Made by a program: the position numbers and the translations under genes. Under the pieces are notes generated by a model. The model was not told the DNA's origin, made no database searches, and was given only the letters and a program-made list of their open reading frames with translations. Source: Kineococcus mangrovi (GTDB lineage: Bacteria > Actinomycetota > Actinomycetes > Actinomycetales > Kineococcaceae). From it: 64,000 nucleotides of DNA. The DNA is taken from assembly GCF_041320705.1 (NCBI RefSeq), contig NZ_JBGGTQ010000003.1, positions 186,001 through 250,000 on the forward strand, in the 5' to 3' direction. This document shows, piece after piece, positions 1 to 10,318 of this stretch. Within the stretch, counting starts at the first letter, position 1. Each line of letters starts with the position of its first letter.

Positions 1-11
1 AGACGAGCACG

Positions 12-3000
12 GTGTCCGAGGACGTGACGGAAACCCCCCAGACCGGCGAGGTCGCCGGTGACGTGGCCGCGGAGACGACGAGCGGCCCGAGCTTCCCCGA
101 GATCGAGCGCGCCGTGCTGGACTCCTGGGCCCGGGACGACACCTTCCGCGCCAGCGTCGACGCGCGCAGGGGGTCCGCGGCCGGGGAGTTCGTCGTCTAC
201 GACGGCCCGCCCTTCGCCAACGGCCTGCCCCACTACGGCCACCTGCTCACCGGGTACGTCAAGGACCTCGTGCCGCGCTACCGGACGATGCGCGGTCACC
301 AGGTCGAGCGCCGCTTCGGCTGGGACACCCACGGCCTGCCCGCCGAGGTGGAGGCCGAGAAGCAGCTCGGTATCACCCACAAGTCGCAGATCGACGCGCT
401 CGGCGTCGCGGCCTTCAACGACGCCTGCCGCACCTCCGTGCTCAGGTACACGAAGGAGTGGGAGGAGTACGTCACCCGCCAGGCGCGCTGGGTGGACTTC
501 GAGAACGACTACAAGACCCTCGACACCGACTACATGGAGTCGGTCATGTGGGCCTTCAAGACGTTGTGGGACAAGGGTCTGGTCTACGAGGGGTTCCGCG
601 TCCTGGCCTACTGCTGGCGGTGCGAGACGCCGCTGAGCAACTCCGAGACCCGCCTGGACGACGTCTACCGCAACCGCCAGGACCCCGCCGTCACCGTCGG
701 GTTCCGGTTCACCGACTCCGGCGACGACCTCGACGGCGTCCTCGGCCTCGTCTGGACGACGACGCCGTGGACGCTGCCCAGCAACCTCGCGATGGCCGTC
801 CACCCCGACCTGGAGTACGTCGTCGTCACGGGCACCGGCGACCACGAGGGTCGGCGGTTCCTGCTCGCCGCCGACCGGCTGGCCCACTACGCCCGCGAAC
901 TGGGCGAGGACGCCGCCGACCGCGTCGTGGCCCGCAAGCGCGGCGCCGACCTGCTCGGCCGCCGCTACGTCCCGCCCTTCGACTACTTCGCGGGCCGGGA
1001 GAACGCCCACCAGGTCCTCGCCGCCGACTACGTCACCACCGACTCCGGCACGGGGATGGTCCACATCGCCCCGGCCTTCGGCGAGGACGACAAGCTCGTC
1101 ACCGACGCGGCCGGGATCGTCCCCGTCGTCCCCGTCGCCTCCAACGGGACGTTCACGGGCGAGGTCCGCGACTTCGCCGGGATGCACGTCTTCGACGCGA
1201 ACAAGGAGATCAACCGCGCGCTGCGCGACGGGGTGCCCTCGGGCGCGCTGCTGCTGCGCCTGGAGACGTACGACCACTCCTACCCGCACTGCTGGCGGTG
1301 CGGGAACGCGCTGATCTACCGCGCCGTGTCGAGCTGGTTCGTCAAGGTCACGGCGATCCGGGACCGCATGGTCGAGCTCAACGAGCAGATCACCTGGGTC
1401 CCCGACCACGTGCAGCACGGGTCCTTCGGCAAGTGGCTGGAGGGGGCGCGCGACTGGTCCATCAGCCGCAACCGCTACTGGGGCAGCCCCATCCCGGTGT
1501 GGGTGTCGGACGACCCGGCGTACCCGCGCGTCGACGTCTACGGTTCGCTCGACGACCTCGAACGCGACTTCGGCGTCCGGCCGGCCGACCTGCACCGGCC
1601 GTTCGTCGACGAGCTGACCCGGCCCAACCCCGACGACCCGACGGGGCGCTCCACCATGCGCCGCGTCCCGGAGGTCCTCGACTGCTGGTTCGAGTCGGGG
1701 TCGATGCCGTTCGCCCAGGTGCACTACCCGTTCGAGAACACCGACTGGTTCGAGAGCCACTACCCGGGCGACTTCATCGTCGAGTACATCGGGCAGACCC
1801 GCGGCTGGTTCTACACGCTGCACGTCCTGGCCACGGCGCTGTTCGACCGGCCGGCGTTCCGCACGTGCGTCTCGCACGGGATCCTGCTCGGCGACGACGG
1901 CCGCAAGATGAGCAAGTCGCTGCGGAACTACCCGGACGTGTCCGAGGTCCTGGACCGCGACGGCTCGGACGCCATGCGCTGGTTCCTCATGAGTTCCCCC
2001 GTGCTGCGCGGCGGGAACCTCATCGTCACCGAGCAGGGCATCCGCGACTCGGTGCGCCAGGTGCTGCTGCCGCTGTGGAACACCTTCCAGTTCTTCCAGC
2101 TGTACTCCGGGACCTCCAGCCACACCCCGCGCTGGCGCACGACGTCGCCCGACGTCCTGGACCGGTACGTGCTGGCCAAGCTGCACGACACCGTCGTGCA
2201 GGTGACGGCACAGCTCGACGGTTACGACATCGCCGGGGCGTGCGAGACGTCGCGGCAGTTCCTGGACTCCCTGACCAACTGGTACGTCCGCCGGTCCCGG
2301 TCGGCGTTCTGGGACGGGGAGTCCGACCGCGCCCACGACGCGTTCGACACCCTGCACACGGTGCTGGAGACGACGACGCGGATGCTCGCGCCGCTGCTCC
2401 CGCTGTTCACCGAGGAGATCTGGCGGACGCTGACCGGCGGCCGCTCGGTGCACCTCACCGACTGGCCGGACCCGGTCGACCTGCCGAGCGACCCCGCGCT
2501 CGTGGCCGCCATGGACGAGGTGCGCGCCACCTGCTCCGGCGCGCTGGCGCTGCGCAAGGCGCACGGTCTGCGCGTCCGGTTGCCGCTGGACAAGCTCGAG
2601 GTCCTCGTCGCGGACCCGGCGGCCCTGGAACCGTTCGCCCAGCTCGTCGCGGAGGAGGTGAACGTGCGGCAGGTCGTGCTCGCACCGATCGACCGCGCCA
2701 CCGAGCACGGCGTGGCCGCCAAGCTCACCGTCAACGCCCGCGCGGCCGGACCGCGCCTGGGCAAGCAGGTGCAGCAGGCGATCAAGGGGTCCAAGAGCGG
2801 GGACTGGACCGAACGCGCCGACGGGACGGTCGTGTCCGGCGGCGTCGAGCTCGTCGAGGGCGAGTACGAGCTGACGACGACGGTCGAGGGCGGTGACGGC
2901 GCCGTGGCGACGTCCGCGCTCGACGGGGGCGGGTTCGTCGTCCTCGACACGACCGTGACGCCGGAACTGGCGGCCGAGGGCATCGCCCGCGACGTCGTCC

Positions 3001-3263
3001 GCCTCGTGCAGCAGGCCCGCCGCGACGCGGGGCTGCACGTCAGCGACCGCATCCGGTTGACCGTGGCCGCGGACGGCCCCGTCTGGGAGGCGCTCGTGAC
3101 GCACCAGAACCTCGTCGTGTCCGAGACGCTGGCCCAGCAGTTCGGGTCCAGCGGGTCGGCGTCGGCGGTCAGCGAGGAGGAGGCGACGCTCGTGGGGTCG
3201 GTCGAGGGGCACGAGGTGCGGATCTCGGTGCGGCGCGCCGACGACCTCGGGGGGCGGCGGTGA
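12..3263 (+). CDS. ileS: Isoleucine--tRNA ligase, eukaryotic-type (IleS2-like)
   Basis: Charges tRNA-Ile with isoleucine in the cytoplasm. The 1083-residue product has the class I signature NGLPHYGH (HYGH at residues 74-77), the CP1 editing-domain segment [11 protein letters not shown], and the KMSKS loop at residues 632-636, followed by an anticodon-binding domain and a long C-terminal extension. The length and the HYGH form of the HIGH motif fit the eukaryotic-like IleRS class found in many actinobacteria, a class known for low mupirocin sensitivity; that property is inferred. The start used is GTG at 12; the acidic, poorly conserved first 25 residues and the window edge leave an earlier start possible. 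The stop overlaps the folC start (GTGA), so the two are likely translationally coupled. Confidence 0.97.
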   Translation: MSEDVTETPQTGEVAGDVAAETTSGPSFPEIERAVLDSWARDDTFRASVDARRGSAAGEFVVYDGPPFANGLPHYGHLLTGYVKDLVPRYRTMRGHQVERRFGWDTHGLPAEVEAEKQLGITHKSQIDALGVAAFNDACRTSVLRYTKEWEEYVTRQARWVDFENDYKTLDTDYMESVMWAFKTLWDKGLVYEGFRVLAYCWRCETPLSNSETRLDDVYRNRQDPAVTVGFRFTDSGDDLDGVLGLVWTTTPWTLPSNLAMAVHPDLEYVVVTGTGDHEGRRFLLAADRLAHYARELGEDAADRVVARKRGADLLGRRYVPPFDYFAGRENAHQVLAADYVTTDSGTGMVHIAPAFGEDDKLVTDAAGIVPVVPVASNGTFTGEVRDFAGMHVFDANKEINRALRDGVPSGALLLRLETYDHSYPHCWRCGNALIYRAVSSWFVKVTAIRDRMVELNEQITWVPDHVQHGSFGKWLEGARDWSISRNRYWGSPIPVWVSDDPAYPRVDVYGSLDDLERDFGVRPADLHRPFVDELTRPNPDDPTGRSTMRRVPEVLDCWFESGSMPFAQVHYPFENTDWFESHYPGDFIVEYIGQTRGWFYTLHVLATALFDRPAFRTCVSHGILLGDDGRKMSKSLRNYPDVSEVLDRDGSDAMRWFLMSSPVLRGGNLIVTEQGIRDSVRQVLLPLWNTFQFFQLYSGTSSHTPRWRTTSPDVLDRYVLAKLHDTVVQVTAQLDGYDIAGACETSRQFLDSLTNWYVRRSRSAFWDGESDRAHDAFDTLHTVLETTTRMLAPLLPLFTEEIWRTLTGGRSVHLTDWPDPVDLPSDPALVAAMDEVRATCSGALALRKAHGLRVRLPLDKLEVLVADPAALEPFAQLVAEEVNVRQVVLAPIDRATEHGVAAKLTVNARAAGPRLGKQVQQAIKGSKSGDWTERADGTVVSGGVELVEGEYELTTTVEGGDGAVATSALDGGGFVVLDTTVTPELAAEGIARDVVRLVQQARRDAGLHVSDRIRLTVAADGPVWEALVTHQNLVVSETLAQQFGSSGSASAVSEEEATLVGSVEGHEVRISVRRADDLGGRR

Positions 3264-4816
3264 GCGCGCCCGGCGGTCCCGGCGAGGACGACCGCGAGCT
3301 CGAGGAGCTCATGGGCCCGCTCGGCGACGGCACCGACGACACGGGGGAGGCGTTCGGCACGGACGGCCTGCGCCGCGGGCGGGTCCCGCAGGACCACCGC
3401 TCCCCGCGCGTGAACGCCGACGGCCGGCTGGTGGCGGCCGGCCCGGTCGAGGAGGAGGACGACCGGTTCTCCGACGTCGTTGCGCAGGTCCTCGAGCGCA
3501 ACCCCGAGCACCGGATCCACCCGACGCTGGACCGGGTGCGCGAGGCGTGCGGGCTGCTGGGCGACCCCCAGCTCGCCTACCGCGTCGTGCACCTGGCCGG
3601 CACCAACGGCAAGACGTCCACGGCTCGCGTCGTGGAACGGCTGGTCCGCGAGCACGACCTGCGGACCGGCAGGTTCACCAGCCCGCACCTCGTCGACATC
3701 ACCGAGCGCATCTCGATCGACGGCGACCCGATCTCCCACGCCGCGTTCGTGCGGGCCTGGGACGACGTCGAACCCGTGGTGTCGATCGTCGACGAACGGG
3801 CCGCCGAGCGCGGCGAACCGCGGCTGAGCTTCTTCGAGGTGCTGACCCTCATGGCGTTCGCGGCCTTCGCGGACGCCCCCGTCGACGTGGCCGTCATCGA
3901 GACCGGCCTCGGGGGCACCTGGGACACGACGAACGTCGTGCAACCCGACGTCGCCGTCATCACCCCGGTGTCGATGGACCACGAGACGTGGCTCGGCTCG
4001 ACGCTGGAGGAGATCGCCGGGCAGAAGGCCGGGATCATCAAGCACGGCGCGACGGTCGTCCTGGGCAAGCAGGAGGAGGAGGCCGGTGCGGTGCTGCTGG
4101 CCAAGGCCGCCGCCGAGCGCGTGACCGTCGTGCGCGAGGGCTTCGACTTCGGGGTCGAGGACCGCACCCTGGCCGTCGGTGGGCAGCAGGTCTCGCTGCG
4201 CACGCGCGGCGGGCTGTACGCCGACGTGTTCCTGCCCCTGCACGGGGCCCACCAGGCCGAGAACGCCGCCGTGGCGCTGTCGGCGGCCGAGGCGCTGCTC
4301 GCGCTGCCCGGCGGAACGCTGTCACCCGGCCTCGTCGAGGCCGCGTTCGCCGACGTCTCCTCCCCGGGACGGCTCGAGGTGCTGCGCACGTCGCCGCTCA
4401 TCCTGGCCGACGCCGCGCACAACCCGGCCGGTGCGCAGGCCCTGGCCACCGCGATCGCCGAGGCGTTCACGCTCAGCCGGCTCGTCGGCGTCGTGGCGGT
4501 CATGGCCGACAAGGACGTCGAGGGGGTGCTGCAGGCCCTCGAACCGGTCCTGGCGGAGGTCGTCGTCACCCGGTCGAGCTCGGCGCGCGGGATGGAACCG
4601 GCCGAGCTGGCCGAACTGGCCGAGGACGTGTTCGGGGAGGACCGCGTGCACGTCGTCGAACGCCTCGACCAGGCCGTCGCGACGGCCGTGGACCTCGCCG
4701 AGGCCGAGGCGGGCGCCGGTGGCGGCATCGGGGGGTCCGGGGCGGGGGTCGTCGTCGCCGGGTCGGTCGTGCTCGCCGGGGACGCCCGCGCGTTGCTGGG
4801 GAAGGGCAAGCAGTGA
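3260..4816 (+). CDS. folC: Folylpolyglutamate synthase / dihydrofolate synthase
   Basis: Adds glutamate to dihydropteroate and to folates (Mur ligase superfamily, ATP-dependent, cytosolic). The 518-residue product carries the ATP-binding loop [10 protein letters not shown] near residue 114, the folate-binding segment [13 protein letters not shown], and a C-terminal Mur-ligase domain with DAAHNPAGA. It has an extra acidic, low-complexity N-terminal stretch of about 65 residues before the usual start of the family fold, so an internal start is conceivable, but the GTG at 3260 overlaps the ileS stop and fits a coupled operon. Downstream it overlaps the DUF4233 gene, the usual actinobacterial order. 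Confidence 0.95.
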   Translation: MSAPGGPGEDDRELEELMGPLGDGTDDTGEAFGTDGLRRGRVPQDHRSPRVNADGRLVAAGPVEEEDDRFSDVVAQVLERNPEHRIHPTLDRVREACGLLGDPQLAYRVVHLAGTNGKTSTARVVERLVREHDLRTGRFTSPHLVDITERISIDGDPISHAAFVRAWDDVEPVVSIVDERAAERGEPRLSFFEVLTLMAFAAFADAPVDVAVIETGLGGTWDTTNVVQPDVAVITPVSMDHETWLGSTLEEIAGQKAGIIKHGATVVLGKQEEEAGAVLLAKAAAERVTVVREGFDFGVEDRTLAVGGQQVSLRTRGGLYADVFLPLHGAHQAENAAVALSAAEALLALPGGTLSPGLVEAAFADVSSPGRLEVLRTSPLILADAAHNPAGAQALATAIAEAFTLSRLVGVVAVMADKDVEGVLQALEPVLAEVVVTRSSSARGMEPAELAELAEDVFGEDRVHVVERLDQAVATAVDLAEAEAGAGGGIGGSGAGVVVAGSVVLAGDARALLGKGKQ

Positions 4817-5172
4817 GGAACCCCAAGCGGCTCATGGCCGCGACGACCCTCGGCAGCGAGGCGCTCGTCGTGTTCTTCGCGACGCTCGTGGCCTACGGGC
4901 TCGTGCCCATGGAGCAGCGCAGCTCGACGTACCTCCTCGTCGGGGGCGTGCTCGTGCTGTTGTGCCTGCTCGCGGCGGGGATGCTGCGGCGCCGCGGCGG
5001 CTACGCGCTGGGGTGGGTCCTCCAGGTGGTCATCGTCGCCGGGGGTTTCGTGGTGCCGCTGATGTTCGTCGTCGGCGGGGTCTTCGCGGTCATCTGGATC
5101 TGCTCGATCGTCGTCGGCAACCGCATCGAGCGGGAGCAGGCGGAGATCGCGCGGAGGATGGCGCAGGAGTGA
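4813..5172 (+). CDS. DUF4233 family small membrane protein
   Basis: A 119-residue protein with four hydrophobic segments (around residues 15-35, 42-57, 65-85 and 88-103) separated by short polar turns, ending in a charged tail (RIEREQAEIARRM). DUF4233 proteins are commonly encoded directly after folC in actinobacteria and have no established function. The GTG start overlaps the folC stop (GTGA), and the stop overlaps the next gene, so it is part of the ileS-folC operon. Membrane location is predicted from hydrophobicity. Confidence 0.85.
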   Translation: MRNPKRLMAATTLGSEALVVFFATLVAYGLVPMEQRSSTYLLVGGVLVLLCLLAAGMLRRRGGYALGWVLQVVIVAGGFVVPLMFVVGGVFAVIWICSIVVGNRIEREQAEIARRMAQE

Positions 5173-5642
5173 ACGTCCGTGACGTCGTCCTCGACGACGC
5201 CGTCGCCGTGGCGCAGTTCCAGACCCGGACGTGGGACGAGTGCTACGCGGGTCTCGTCCCCGACACCTACCTGCGGACGCAGCGCGTGCCCGAACGGCTG
5301 GCCCGGTGGGCGCAGACGCTGCGGACGGGGTCCCGCGGCTGCGCGTTGGCCGAGGTGGACGGCCCCGACGGACCCGAGGTCGTCGGTGTCGTGAGCTGGG
5401 TGCCCGGTGCGCCGAGCTGGGAACTGCGGAGCCTCTACGTGGCGGCCGTGGTCCGCGGCACCGGGGTCGCGGACACGCTGCTGCGGCGTGCGGTGGGGGA
5501 GCGGCCGGCCCACCTGCGGGTGTTCCGCGACAACGCGCGGGCCCGCAGGTTCTACGCTCGGCACGGGTTCACCGTCGTGGCCGGCAGCGAGCAGGTCGAC
5601 ACCGGGACGGGTGTGCCCGAGGTCTCGATGTCCCGACCGTGA
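5169..5642 (+). CDS. GNAT family N-acetyltransferase
   Basis: A 157-residue single-domain GNAT protein. The acetyl-CoA binding region is visible as SLYVAAVVRGTGVADTLL followed by a conserved C-terminal block FRDNARARRFYARHGF. The family transfers acetyl groups to amines on small molecules or proteins; the substrate here is unknown. The GTG start overlaps the stop of the DUF4233 gene, so it is likely the last strongly coupled member of the ileS-folC operon. Confidence 0.85.
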   Translation: MNVRDVVLDDAVAVAQFQTRTWDECYAGLVPDTYLRTQRVPERLARWAQTLRTGSRGCALAEVDGPDGPEVVGVVSWVPGAPSWELRSLYVAAVVRGTGVADTLLRRAVGERPAHLRVFRDNARARRFYARHGFTVVAGSEQVDTGTGVPEVSMSRP

Positions 5643-5673
5643 CGACCACGCCCGAGCACCGGAGGAACCCGCC

Positions 5674-6015
5674 GTGCGCATCGCCGTCGACCCCACCGCG
5701 GCCCAGCCCGCCGAACTGCTGGACCACGACGTCGTCACGTCCCTCGACGTGACCGTCCCCGCCGGCACGTCCGTGAGCGACCTGGCCGCCGTCCTGGGTC
5801 CGGTGGGCGAGCTGGACGCCGAGGGCGACGACGTCGCGGCCGCGCACGTCCGCGTCGCGGTGTCCTGGCTGCGGGACACCGCCCACGCCGAGGGTGCCGA
5901 CGCGGGGTGGGACGAGCGGTTCGAGGGGATGCTCGCGTTCGCCGGGCAGCGGGGTTGGGTCACCGGGGACGCCGACGCCCGGACCGTCAGGGCGCACGTC
6001 GTGCCCGTCGGCTGA
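5674..6015 (+). CDS. Hypothetical acidic protein
   Basis: Unrecognised 113-residue protein. A good Shine-Dalgarno (GGAGGA at 5661-5666) sits 7 nt before the GTG start. The composition is acidic and alanine/valine-rich with no signal peptide or membrane segment. It contains a helix-like central block (VAVSWLRDTAHAEG) and a tail WDERFEGMLAFAGQRGW with conserved-looking aromatic residues. It lies 31 bp after the GNAT gene on the same strand and may belong to the same transcript. Codon use (strong G/C third positions) matches its neighbours. Confidence 0.65.
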   Translation: MRIAVDPTAAQPAELLDHDVVTSLDVTVPAGTSVSDLAAVLGPVGELDAEGDDVAAAHVRVAVSWLRDTAHAEGADAGWDERFEGMLAFAGQRGWVTGDADARTVRAHVVPVG

Positions 6016-6027
6016 GGTGCGGTCCCC

Positions 6028-6693
6028 TCAGCGCAGGACGGGGAACCGCGCGGACAGCCCCGGGTATTGCTCGGCCTCGGAGCCGGTGAGCGCGACCCGG
6101 CCGGTGCCGGCCAGGACGACGGTGGCGTCGTCCCAGCCGGCGGGGACCGCCCCGCCCGCGAGGTCGTCCACCGTGCGGCGGGCCAGGTGCAGCGCGCTCG
6201 CCGCGGGCGGGTCGGCGATGAGTTCCAGGTCGAGGTGGTGCACGGCGAGTTCCACGGCCCAGCTGCCGAGGAAGTCGCCGGTGGAGAACGTCATGTCCTG
6301 GAACGCGATCCGGCCCTCGGTGACCCGTTCGACCCCTCGGGCCAGGCCGCGGACGGTCGTGGCGACGTGAGCCGTGAAGACGGTGGGCCCGGAGTGCGCG
6401 GCGACCAGGCCGGCCAGGAACGTGGCCTCCCCGGCGGGGTCCGTCGACGTCGGGTACCGCTCCCAGTACCCCGCGGCGTCGACCGTGAGGTCCCCCGGGC
6501 CGTCGACGGCCAGCAGGGCCAGCGCGACCTCCTGCAACCCGAGGTGGACGTGGGCCAGCACCTGCCCGCACGTCCACCCCTCGCACCGGCTGGGAGCGTC
6601 GAGGTCGTCGAACGCCCCCAGCAACCGCTCCCACTCGGTGAGCTCGTCGAGCAGGGCGTCGCGACCCTCCTCGTGCCCCAGGTGGAGCGTCAC
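6028..6693 (-). CDS. Mycothiol-dependent maleylpyruvate isomerase-like (DinB-fold) protein
   Basis: A 221-residue protein of the mycothiol-dependent maleylpyruvate isomerase N-domain / DinB superfamily. Visible hallmarks are the N-terminal helix with WERLLGAFDDLDAPSRCEGWTCGQVLAHV, where the GWT-x-x-x-VLAH block supplies one metal-ligand His, and the later block WAVELAVHHLDL with two further His. Members are metal-dependent and use mycothiol as cofactor in actinobacteria; the reaction of this one is unknown. The start GTG overlaps the stop of the upstream sugar transporter gene (GTGA), so the two are co-expressed. Confidence 0.8.
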   Translation of the reverse strand: MTLHLGHEEGRDALLDELTEWERLLGAFDDLDAPSRCEGWTCGQVLAHVHLGLQEVALALLAVDGPGDLTVDAAGYWERYPTSTDPAGEATFLAGLVAAHSGPTVFTAHVATTVRGLARGVERVTEGRIAFQDMTFSTGDFLGSWAVELAVHHLDLELIADPPAASALHLARRTVDDLAGGAVPAGWDDATVVLAGTGRVALTGSEAEQYPGLSARFPVLR

Positions 6694-8159
6694 CGCGCCG
6701 ACGCCGGTGCGGGCTCGTCCATGTCCTCCAGCTCCCTGCCCTTCGTCTCGCGCACCGCCTTGCGGACGAAGACGAACGACAGCAGCGCGATGAGGGCGTA
6801 GAGGCCGTAGGCGAACTGCAGCCCGGCCCCCGCCAGGGCCGGGAAGCTCGTGGAGATGGCGAAGTTCGCCAGCCACTGCGCGGCCGCCGCCACGGCGAGA
6901 CCGGCGGCGCGAATCTTGTTGGGGAACATCTCCCCGAGCAGCACCCAGACGACCGGGCCCCACGTCGCGCCGAACGAGATGACGTAGACGTTGGCGGCGA
7001 TCACCGCGATGGTGCCCCACGGGGCGGGCAGGCTGGGGTTGTCCGCGGTGCCGCCGGCCTGGGAGAACGCGACCGCCATGACGGTGAGGGAGACGAACAT
7101 GCCCGCCGACCCCGCGGTCAGCAGCGGTTTGCGGCCGATCTTGTCCACGAGGGCGATGGCGATGAACGTGACGACGACGTTGGTGACCGAGGTGATGACC
7201 GACGTGGTGAACGCGTCGGACTCCTGGAACCCGACGGCCTGCCACAGGGTCGTGGAGTAGTAGAAGATCACGTTGATGCCGACGCCCTGCTGCAGGACCG
7301 ACAGCAGGATCCCGACCCACACGACGGGCAGCAGGCCGAACCTCGGGCCGCGCAGGTCGCGCAGGCTCGGGTCGTGCTCGCGCCGCATCGAAATCTTGAT
7401 CTCCGAGACCTTGCGGTGCACCGCGTCCATGCTGCGCGTGCCGAGCACCTGACGCAGGACCTCTCCGGCGCGCTCGGTCTGGTTCTGGGCGATGAGGTAG
7501 CGCGGGGACTCCGGGACGCCCAGGGCCAGGACGGCCCAGACGACCGCGGGGACGATGCCGACGAGGAACATCCACCGCCAGGCCTCCCAGCCCAGCCAGG
7601 TCGAGTTCTCAGCACCACCGGCCGAGTCGGCGATGATCTTGTCGGACAGCAGGGCGACGAAGATGCCGACCGTGATCGCGAGCTGCTGCAGCGAGGCGAG
7701 ACGGCCGCGGATGCGGGCCGGAGCGACCTCGGCGATGTAGGTCGGGGCGATGACGGAGGCGACGCCGACGCCCAGCCCGCCGACGACGCGCCAGAGGATG
7801 AGGTCCCACACGGCGAAGGCGAACGCCGATCCGACGGCGCTGACCGCGAACAGGAGACCGCCCGTCACCATGATCGACTTGCGGCCGAAGCGGTCGGCGA
7901 GGCGGCCGGCGAACCAGGCGCCGACGGCTGCGCCGAGCAGGGCGCAGGAGACGGCGAACCCCGAGAGACCCTCCGACAGCGTGAACTGGTTGGTCACCGC
8001 CTGGACGGCCCCGTTGATGACGGAGGTGTCGAAGCCGAAGAGGAAGCCGCCGATGGCCGCCACGATCGAGATCATCACCACCTTCACGGTGGTGTGCCTC
8101 GGGTCCTCGTCCTCGGCGTGGACGTCGCCGCCGCGCCCCTGCGCGCTCTCCGAACTCAT
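6690..8159 (-). CDS. MFS sugar:proton symporter (SP family)
   Basis: A 489-residue integral membrane transporter with about twelve hydrophobic segments. Sugar-porter signatures are present: GFDTSVINGA in TM1, DRFGRK between TM2 and TM3, a PESPRYLI block at the start of the central loop (near residue 225), QQGVGIN in TM7, DKIGRKPLL after TM8, and the C-terminal ETKGRELEDM. These fit proton-coupled uptake of a hexose or pentose; the exact sugar cannot be read. The first 22 residues are hydrophilic. It is the first gene of a two-gene unit with the isomerase-like gene it overlaps. Confidence 0.92.
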   Translation of the reverse strand: MSSESAQGRGGDVHAEDEDPRHTTVKVVMISIVAAIGGFLFGFDTSVINGAVQAVTNQFTLSEGLSGFAVSCALLGAAVGAWFAGRLADRFGRKSIMVTGGLLFAVSAVGSAFAFAVWDLILWRVVGGLGVGVASVIAPTYIAEVAPARIRGRLASLQQLAITVGIFVALLSDKIIADSAGGAENSTWLGWEAWRWMFLVGIVPAVVWAVLALGVPESPRYLIAQNQTERAGEVLRQVLGTRSMDAVHRKVSEIKISMRREHDPSLRDLRGPRFGLLPVVWVGILLSVLQQGVGINVIFYYSTTLWQAVGFQESDAFTTSVITSVTNVVVTFIAIALVDKIGRKPLLTAGSAGMFVSLTVMAVAFSQAGGTADNPSLPAPWGTIAVIAANVYVISFGATWGPVVWVLLGEMFPNKIRAAGLAVAAAAQWLANFAISTSFPALAGAGLQFAYGLYALIALLSFVFVRKAVRETKGRELEDMDEPAPASAR

Positions 8160-8255
8160 GCGGTTCTCCCTCGGTGCCTGGAGCCCCGAGCCGGAGCCCG
8201 TCCCCGATGGTCCGCCCGGGACACGATCTGCGCACGCCGAACGCCCAGGGAACGG

Positions 8256-8504
8256 TCAGGCGTCCTCGCCGCGCGCGGTGGCGAGGTCGTGCGCGGCCAT
8301 GTCGACGGCTTCCTCGGCGCGGCGGGCGGCGTCCACGAGCCCCGCGAGCGCCGAGCCGTCGGGCAGCCGGGCCGTGCGCCCGGCGTAGGCCTTCGACAGG
8401 GACCGCGCCTCGGCGGCGAGCTCGGTGAGGACGTGCGCGGCCTCGTCGCGGGCGGCGCGCAGCGCCTCCTCCTGGGCGGCGGTGTCCTCGCGGTCGTGTC
8501 GCAC
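8256..8504 (-). CDS. Hypothetical small helical protein
   Basis: An 82-residue protein rich in Ala, Glu and Arg, predicted to be almost wholly helical ([20 protein letters not shown], then [20 protein letters not shown]). No family is recognised and there is no membrane segment. The GTG at 8504 is used; an in-frame GTG at 8522 would add six residues. It is divergent from the VOC gene and 96 bp upstream of the sugar transporter start on the same strand. Confidence 0.5.
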   Translation of the reverse strand: MRHDREDTAAQEEALRAARDEAAHVLTELAAEARSLSKAYAGRTARLPDGSALAGLVDAARRAEEAVDMAAHDLATARGEDA

Positions 8505-8572
8505 CCCGACATCCTGGCGCACCGCGCGCACGAGGTGTCCGATGCGTGCAAGACGCGGAGCCCCGGCCGCAC

Positions 8573-8578
8573 CAGGCT
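8573..8578 (+). promoter_or_regulatory. Candidate leaderless promoter -10 (CAGGCT) of the VOC gene
   Basis: CAGGCT ends 6 nt before the ATG at 8585, the spacing seen at several stronger TANNNT boxes in this window. The first base is C rather than T, so this is a weaker example. Confidence 0.35.
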
Positions 8579-8584
8579 GGGGGC

Positions 8585-8995
8585 ATGAGCGACCAGCCGC
8601 CCGCACCCCGCCTCGACCTCGTCGGCCTCGTCGTCGCCGACATGGCCGCCTCGCTGTCCTTCTACCGCCGTCTCGGCCTCGACCTGCCCGCCGAGGCCGA
8701 CGACGCCCCGCACGTCGAGACGACGCTGCCCGGCGGTCTGCGCCTGGCGTGGGACACCGAGGAGACCATCCGGTCCTTCGACCCCTCGTACTCGCGGGAG
8801 GCCGCCGGCAACCGGACCAGCCTCGCGTTCCGCTGCGCGAGCCCGGCGCACGTCGACGCGCTCCTCGCGGAACTCGTGGACGCCGGGGCACGCGTCCACC
8901 TCGCCCCGTTCGACGCGGTGTGGGGGCAGCGCTACGCGACGGTGCTCGACCCCGACGGCGGGTCGGTCGACCTGTTCGCGCCGCTGCCGGGCTGA
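8585..8995 (+). CDS. VOC family (glyoxalase/bleomycin-resistance fold) protein
   Basis: A 136-residue vicinal oxygen chelate protein. It shows the paired beta-alpha-beta-beta-beta pattern: [20 protein letters not shown] at the N-terminus and a second half ending in [17 protein letters not shown], where DPDG is the usual family turn. Family members bind a metal and act as dioxygenases, glyoxalases or antibiotic-binding proteins; no specific role can be assigned. The ATG at 8585 is preferred over an upstream in-frame ATG at 8546 because it matches the family start. Its 3' end overlaps the convergent AraC-type gene by 64 bp. Confidence 0.8.
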   Translation: MSDQPPAPRLDLVGLVVADMAASLSFYRRLGLDLPAEADDAPHVETTLPGGLRLAWDTEETIRSFDPSYSREAAGNRTSLAFRCASPAHVDALLAELVDAGARVHLAPFDAVWGQRYATVLDPDGGSVDLFAPLPG

Positions 8996-9675
8996 AGCGC
9001 ACCGGGCGTCGTCCCGCCGAACCGGCGCACCTCCCGCGTCAGGTGCGCCTGGTCGGTGAGACCGAGCCCGGCGGCCACCTCGGCGGGCGGGTGACCGGCC
9101 CGCAACGCCGCCAGGGCCCGGCGGAAGCGCAGGACCCGCGCGAGGAGCTGGGGCGAGTACCCGAACGCGGCCAGGCTGCGCCGGTGCAGCGTCCGCTCGC
9201 TGACGTCGAGGTCGGCTGCGACCGCCGCCACCCGGCGGCCCGCGGCCAGGGCCCGCACGACGTGGTCCAGGGCCGGGTCGCAGGCGGGCCCGGCCCCGGC
9301 GACGGCCTCCAGGACGGCCCCGGGGGCGGCGCTCGCGGCGACCGTCGCGGTGAGCTGGCGGACGCGGGCCGCGCCCCAGAGGTCGGCCAGGTCGACGCGG
9401 CGGTCCCGCAGCTCCTCGGCCCGCACCCCGAGCACCGCGGGGGCGTGCCCGGGGACGAACCGCAGACCCGTCCAGCGGACCCCGGCCCCCGCCCCGCCGG
9501 ACTGGGGACGGGTGTCGGGCCCTGCGACGAGCAGGCGCTCGGTGTCGCTGCGCCACAGCAGGTCCATGCAGCCGTCGGGCAGCACCGGCCCGGTGTCCGC
9601 GCCGGCCGAGGCGCTGGTCCACACGACGGCGCCCGGGACGGACGACGTGCGCTCGCGGTAACCCGTCCGGTCCAC
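8932..9675 (-). CDS. AraC family transcriptional regulator
   Basis: A 247-residue one-component regulator. The N-terminal half carries [13 protein letters not shown], typical of the small sensory domain (DUF6597-like) fused to AraC DNA-binding domains. The C-terminal half has two helix-turn-helix units: [20 protein letters not shown] with [18 protein letters not shown], then [20 protein letters not shown] and the FGGTTPGAL end motif. The effector and targets are unknown. The start GTG at 9675 is a choice; GTG at 9690 is also in frame. The gene is divergent from ndk with a 51 bp gap, and its 3' end overlaps the VOC gene. Confidence 0.82.
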   Translation of the reverse strand: MDRTGYRERTSSVPGAVVWTSASAGADTGPVLPDGCMDLLWRSDTERLLVAGPDTRPQSGGAGAGVRWTGLRFVPGHAPAVLGVRAEELRDRRVDLADLWGAARVRQLTATVAASAAPGAVLEAVAGAGPACDPALDHVVRALAAGRRVAAVAADLDVSERTLHRRSLAAFGYSPQLLARVLRFRRALAALRAGHPPAEVAAGLGLTDQAHLTREVRRFGGTTPGALQPGSGANRSTDPPSGSSTVA

Positions 9676-9713
9676 GCCCCCAGTCCACACCCGGGAGACA
9701 CCACCCGTCCCGC

Positions 9714-9719
9714 TAGGGT
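9714..9719 (+). promoter_or_regulatory. Candidate -10 box (TAGGGT) of ndk
   Basis: TAGGGT ends 7 nt before the GTG start of ndk, which places the expected transcription start at or within a base of the start codon. There is no good Shine-Dalgarno before ndk, which fits a leaderless mRNA. Confidence 0.5.
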
Positions 9720-9726
9720 CGTCCGC

Positions 9727-10170
9727 GTGACCGAGACCACCAGCGCGAACACCGCCCAGCGCACCCTCGTCCTCGTCAAGCCCGACGGCGTGCGGCGCAA
9801 CCTGTCCGGGGAGGTCCTGCGCCGCATCGAGGCCAAGGGCTACACCCTCGTCGCCGTCGAGCTGCGGAGCGCGACGCGCGAGCTGCTCGCCGGCCACTAC
9901 GCCGAGCACGAGGGCAAGCCGTTCTACGAGCCCCTCGTCGAGTTCATGCTGTCCGGTCCCGTCCTCGCGGCCGTCGTCGAGGGCCACCGCGTCATCGAGG
10001 GCTTCCGCTCGCTGGCCGGCACGACTGACCCCACCACGGCCGCCCCCGGCACGATCCGCGGCGACCTCGGGCGCGACTGGGGCCTGAAGGTCCAGCAGAA
10101 CCTCGTCCACGGCTCGGACTCCGAGGAGTCCGCGGCCCGCGAGATCGGTCTGTGGTTCCCGAACCTCTGA
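9727..10170 (+). CDS. ndk: Nucleoside diphosphate kinase
   Basis: Transfers the gamma-phosphate from ATP to other NDPs through a phosphohistidine. The 147-residue product has [14 protein letters not shown] at the N-terminus, [11 protein letters not shown], and the active-site block [16 protein letters not shown] with catalytic His at residue 128. The length is normal for the family apart from about ten extra N-terminal residues. The start GTG at 9727 follows a TAGGGT box by 7 nt, so it is probably the first transcribed codon. It is convergent with acs across a strong bidirectional terminator. Confidence 0.96.
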   Translation: MTETTSANTAQRTLVLVKPDGVRRNLSGEVLRRIEAKGYTLVAVELRSATRELLAGHYAEHEGKPFYEPLVEFMLSGPVLAAVVEGHRVIEGFRSLAGTTDPTTAAPGTIRGDLGRDWGLKVQQNLVHGSDSEESAAREIGLWFPNL

Positions 10171-10242
10171 GCGGTCGACGGGTTCTGCGGCAGGCCGAGG
10201 TCGAGAGGGGCAGGAGGGGCGGGCCGCCCACCGCGCGGAGGC

Positions 10243-10289
10243 CTCGTTGCCTCCCCGGGGTCGATGACCGGCCCCGGGGAGGCAACGAG
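10243..10289. terminator. Perfect 18-bp inverted repeat, bidirectional terminator between ndk and acs
   Basis: The left arm CTCGTTGCCTCCCCGGGG (10243-10260) is perfectly complementary to the right arm at 10272-10289 with an 11-nt loop. It lies between the convergent ndk (+) and acs (-) genes. There is no clear T-tract, as is common for high-GC actinobacteria, so the length and stability of the stem are the evidence. Confidence 0.85.
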
Positions 10290-10318
10290 ATGAACCCCCG
10301 GGGCCGGCGCAGGGCCCG

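Noticed and set aside
3547-4812. Long plus-strand frame inside folC
   Set aside because: Arg/Ala-rich out-of-frame translation of folC; only its 3' part, from 4813, is a real gene (DUF4233).
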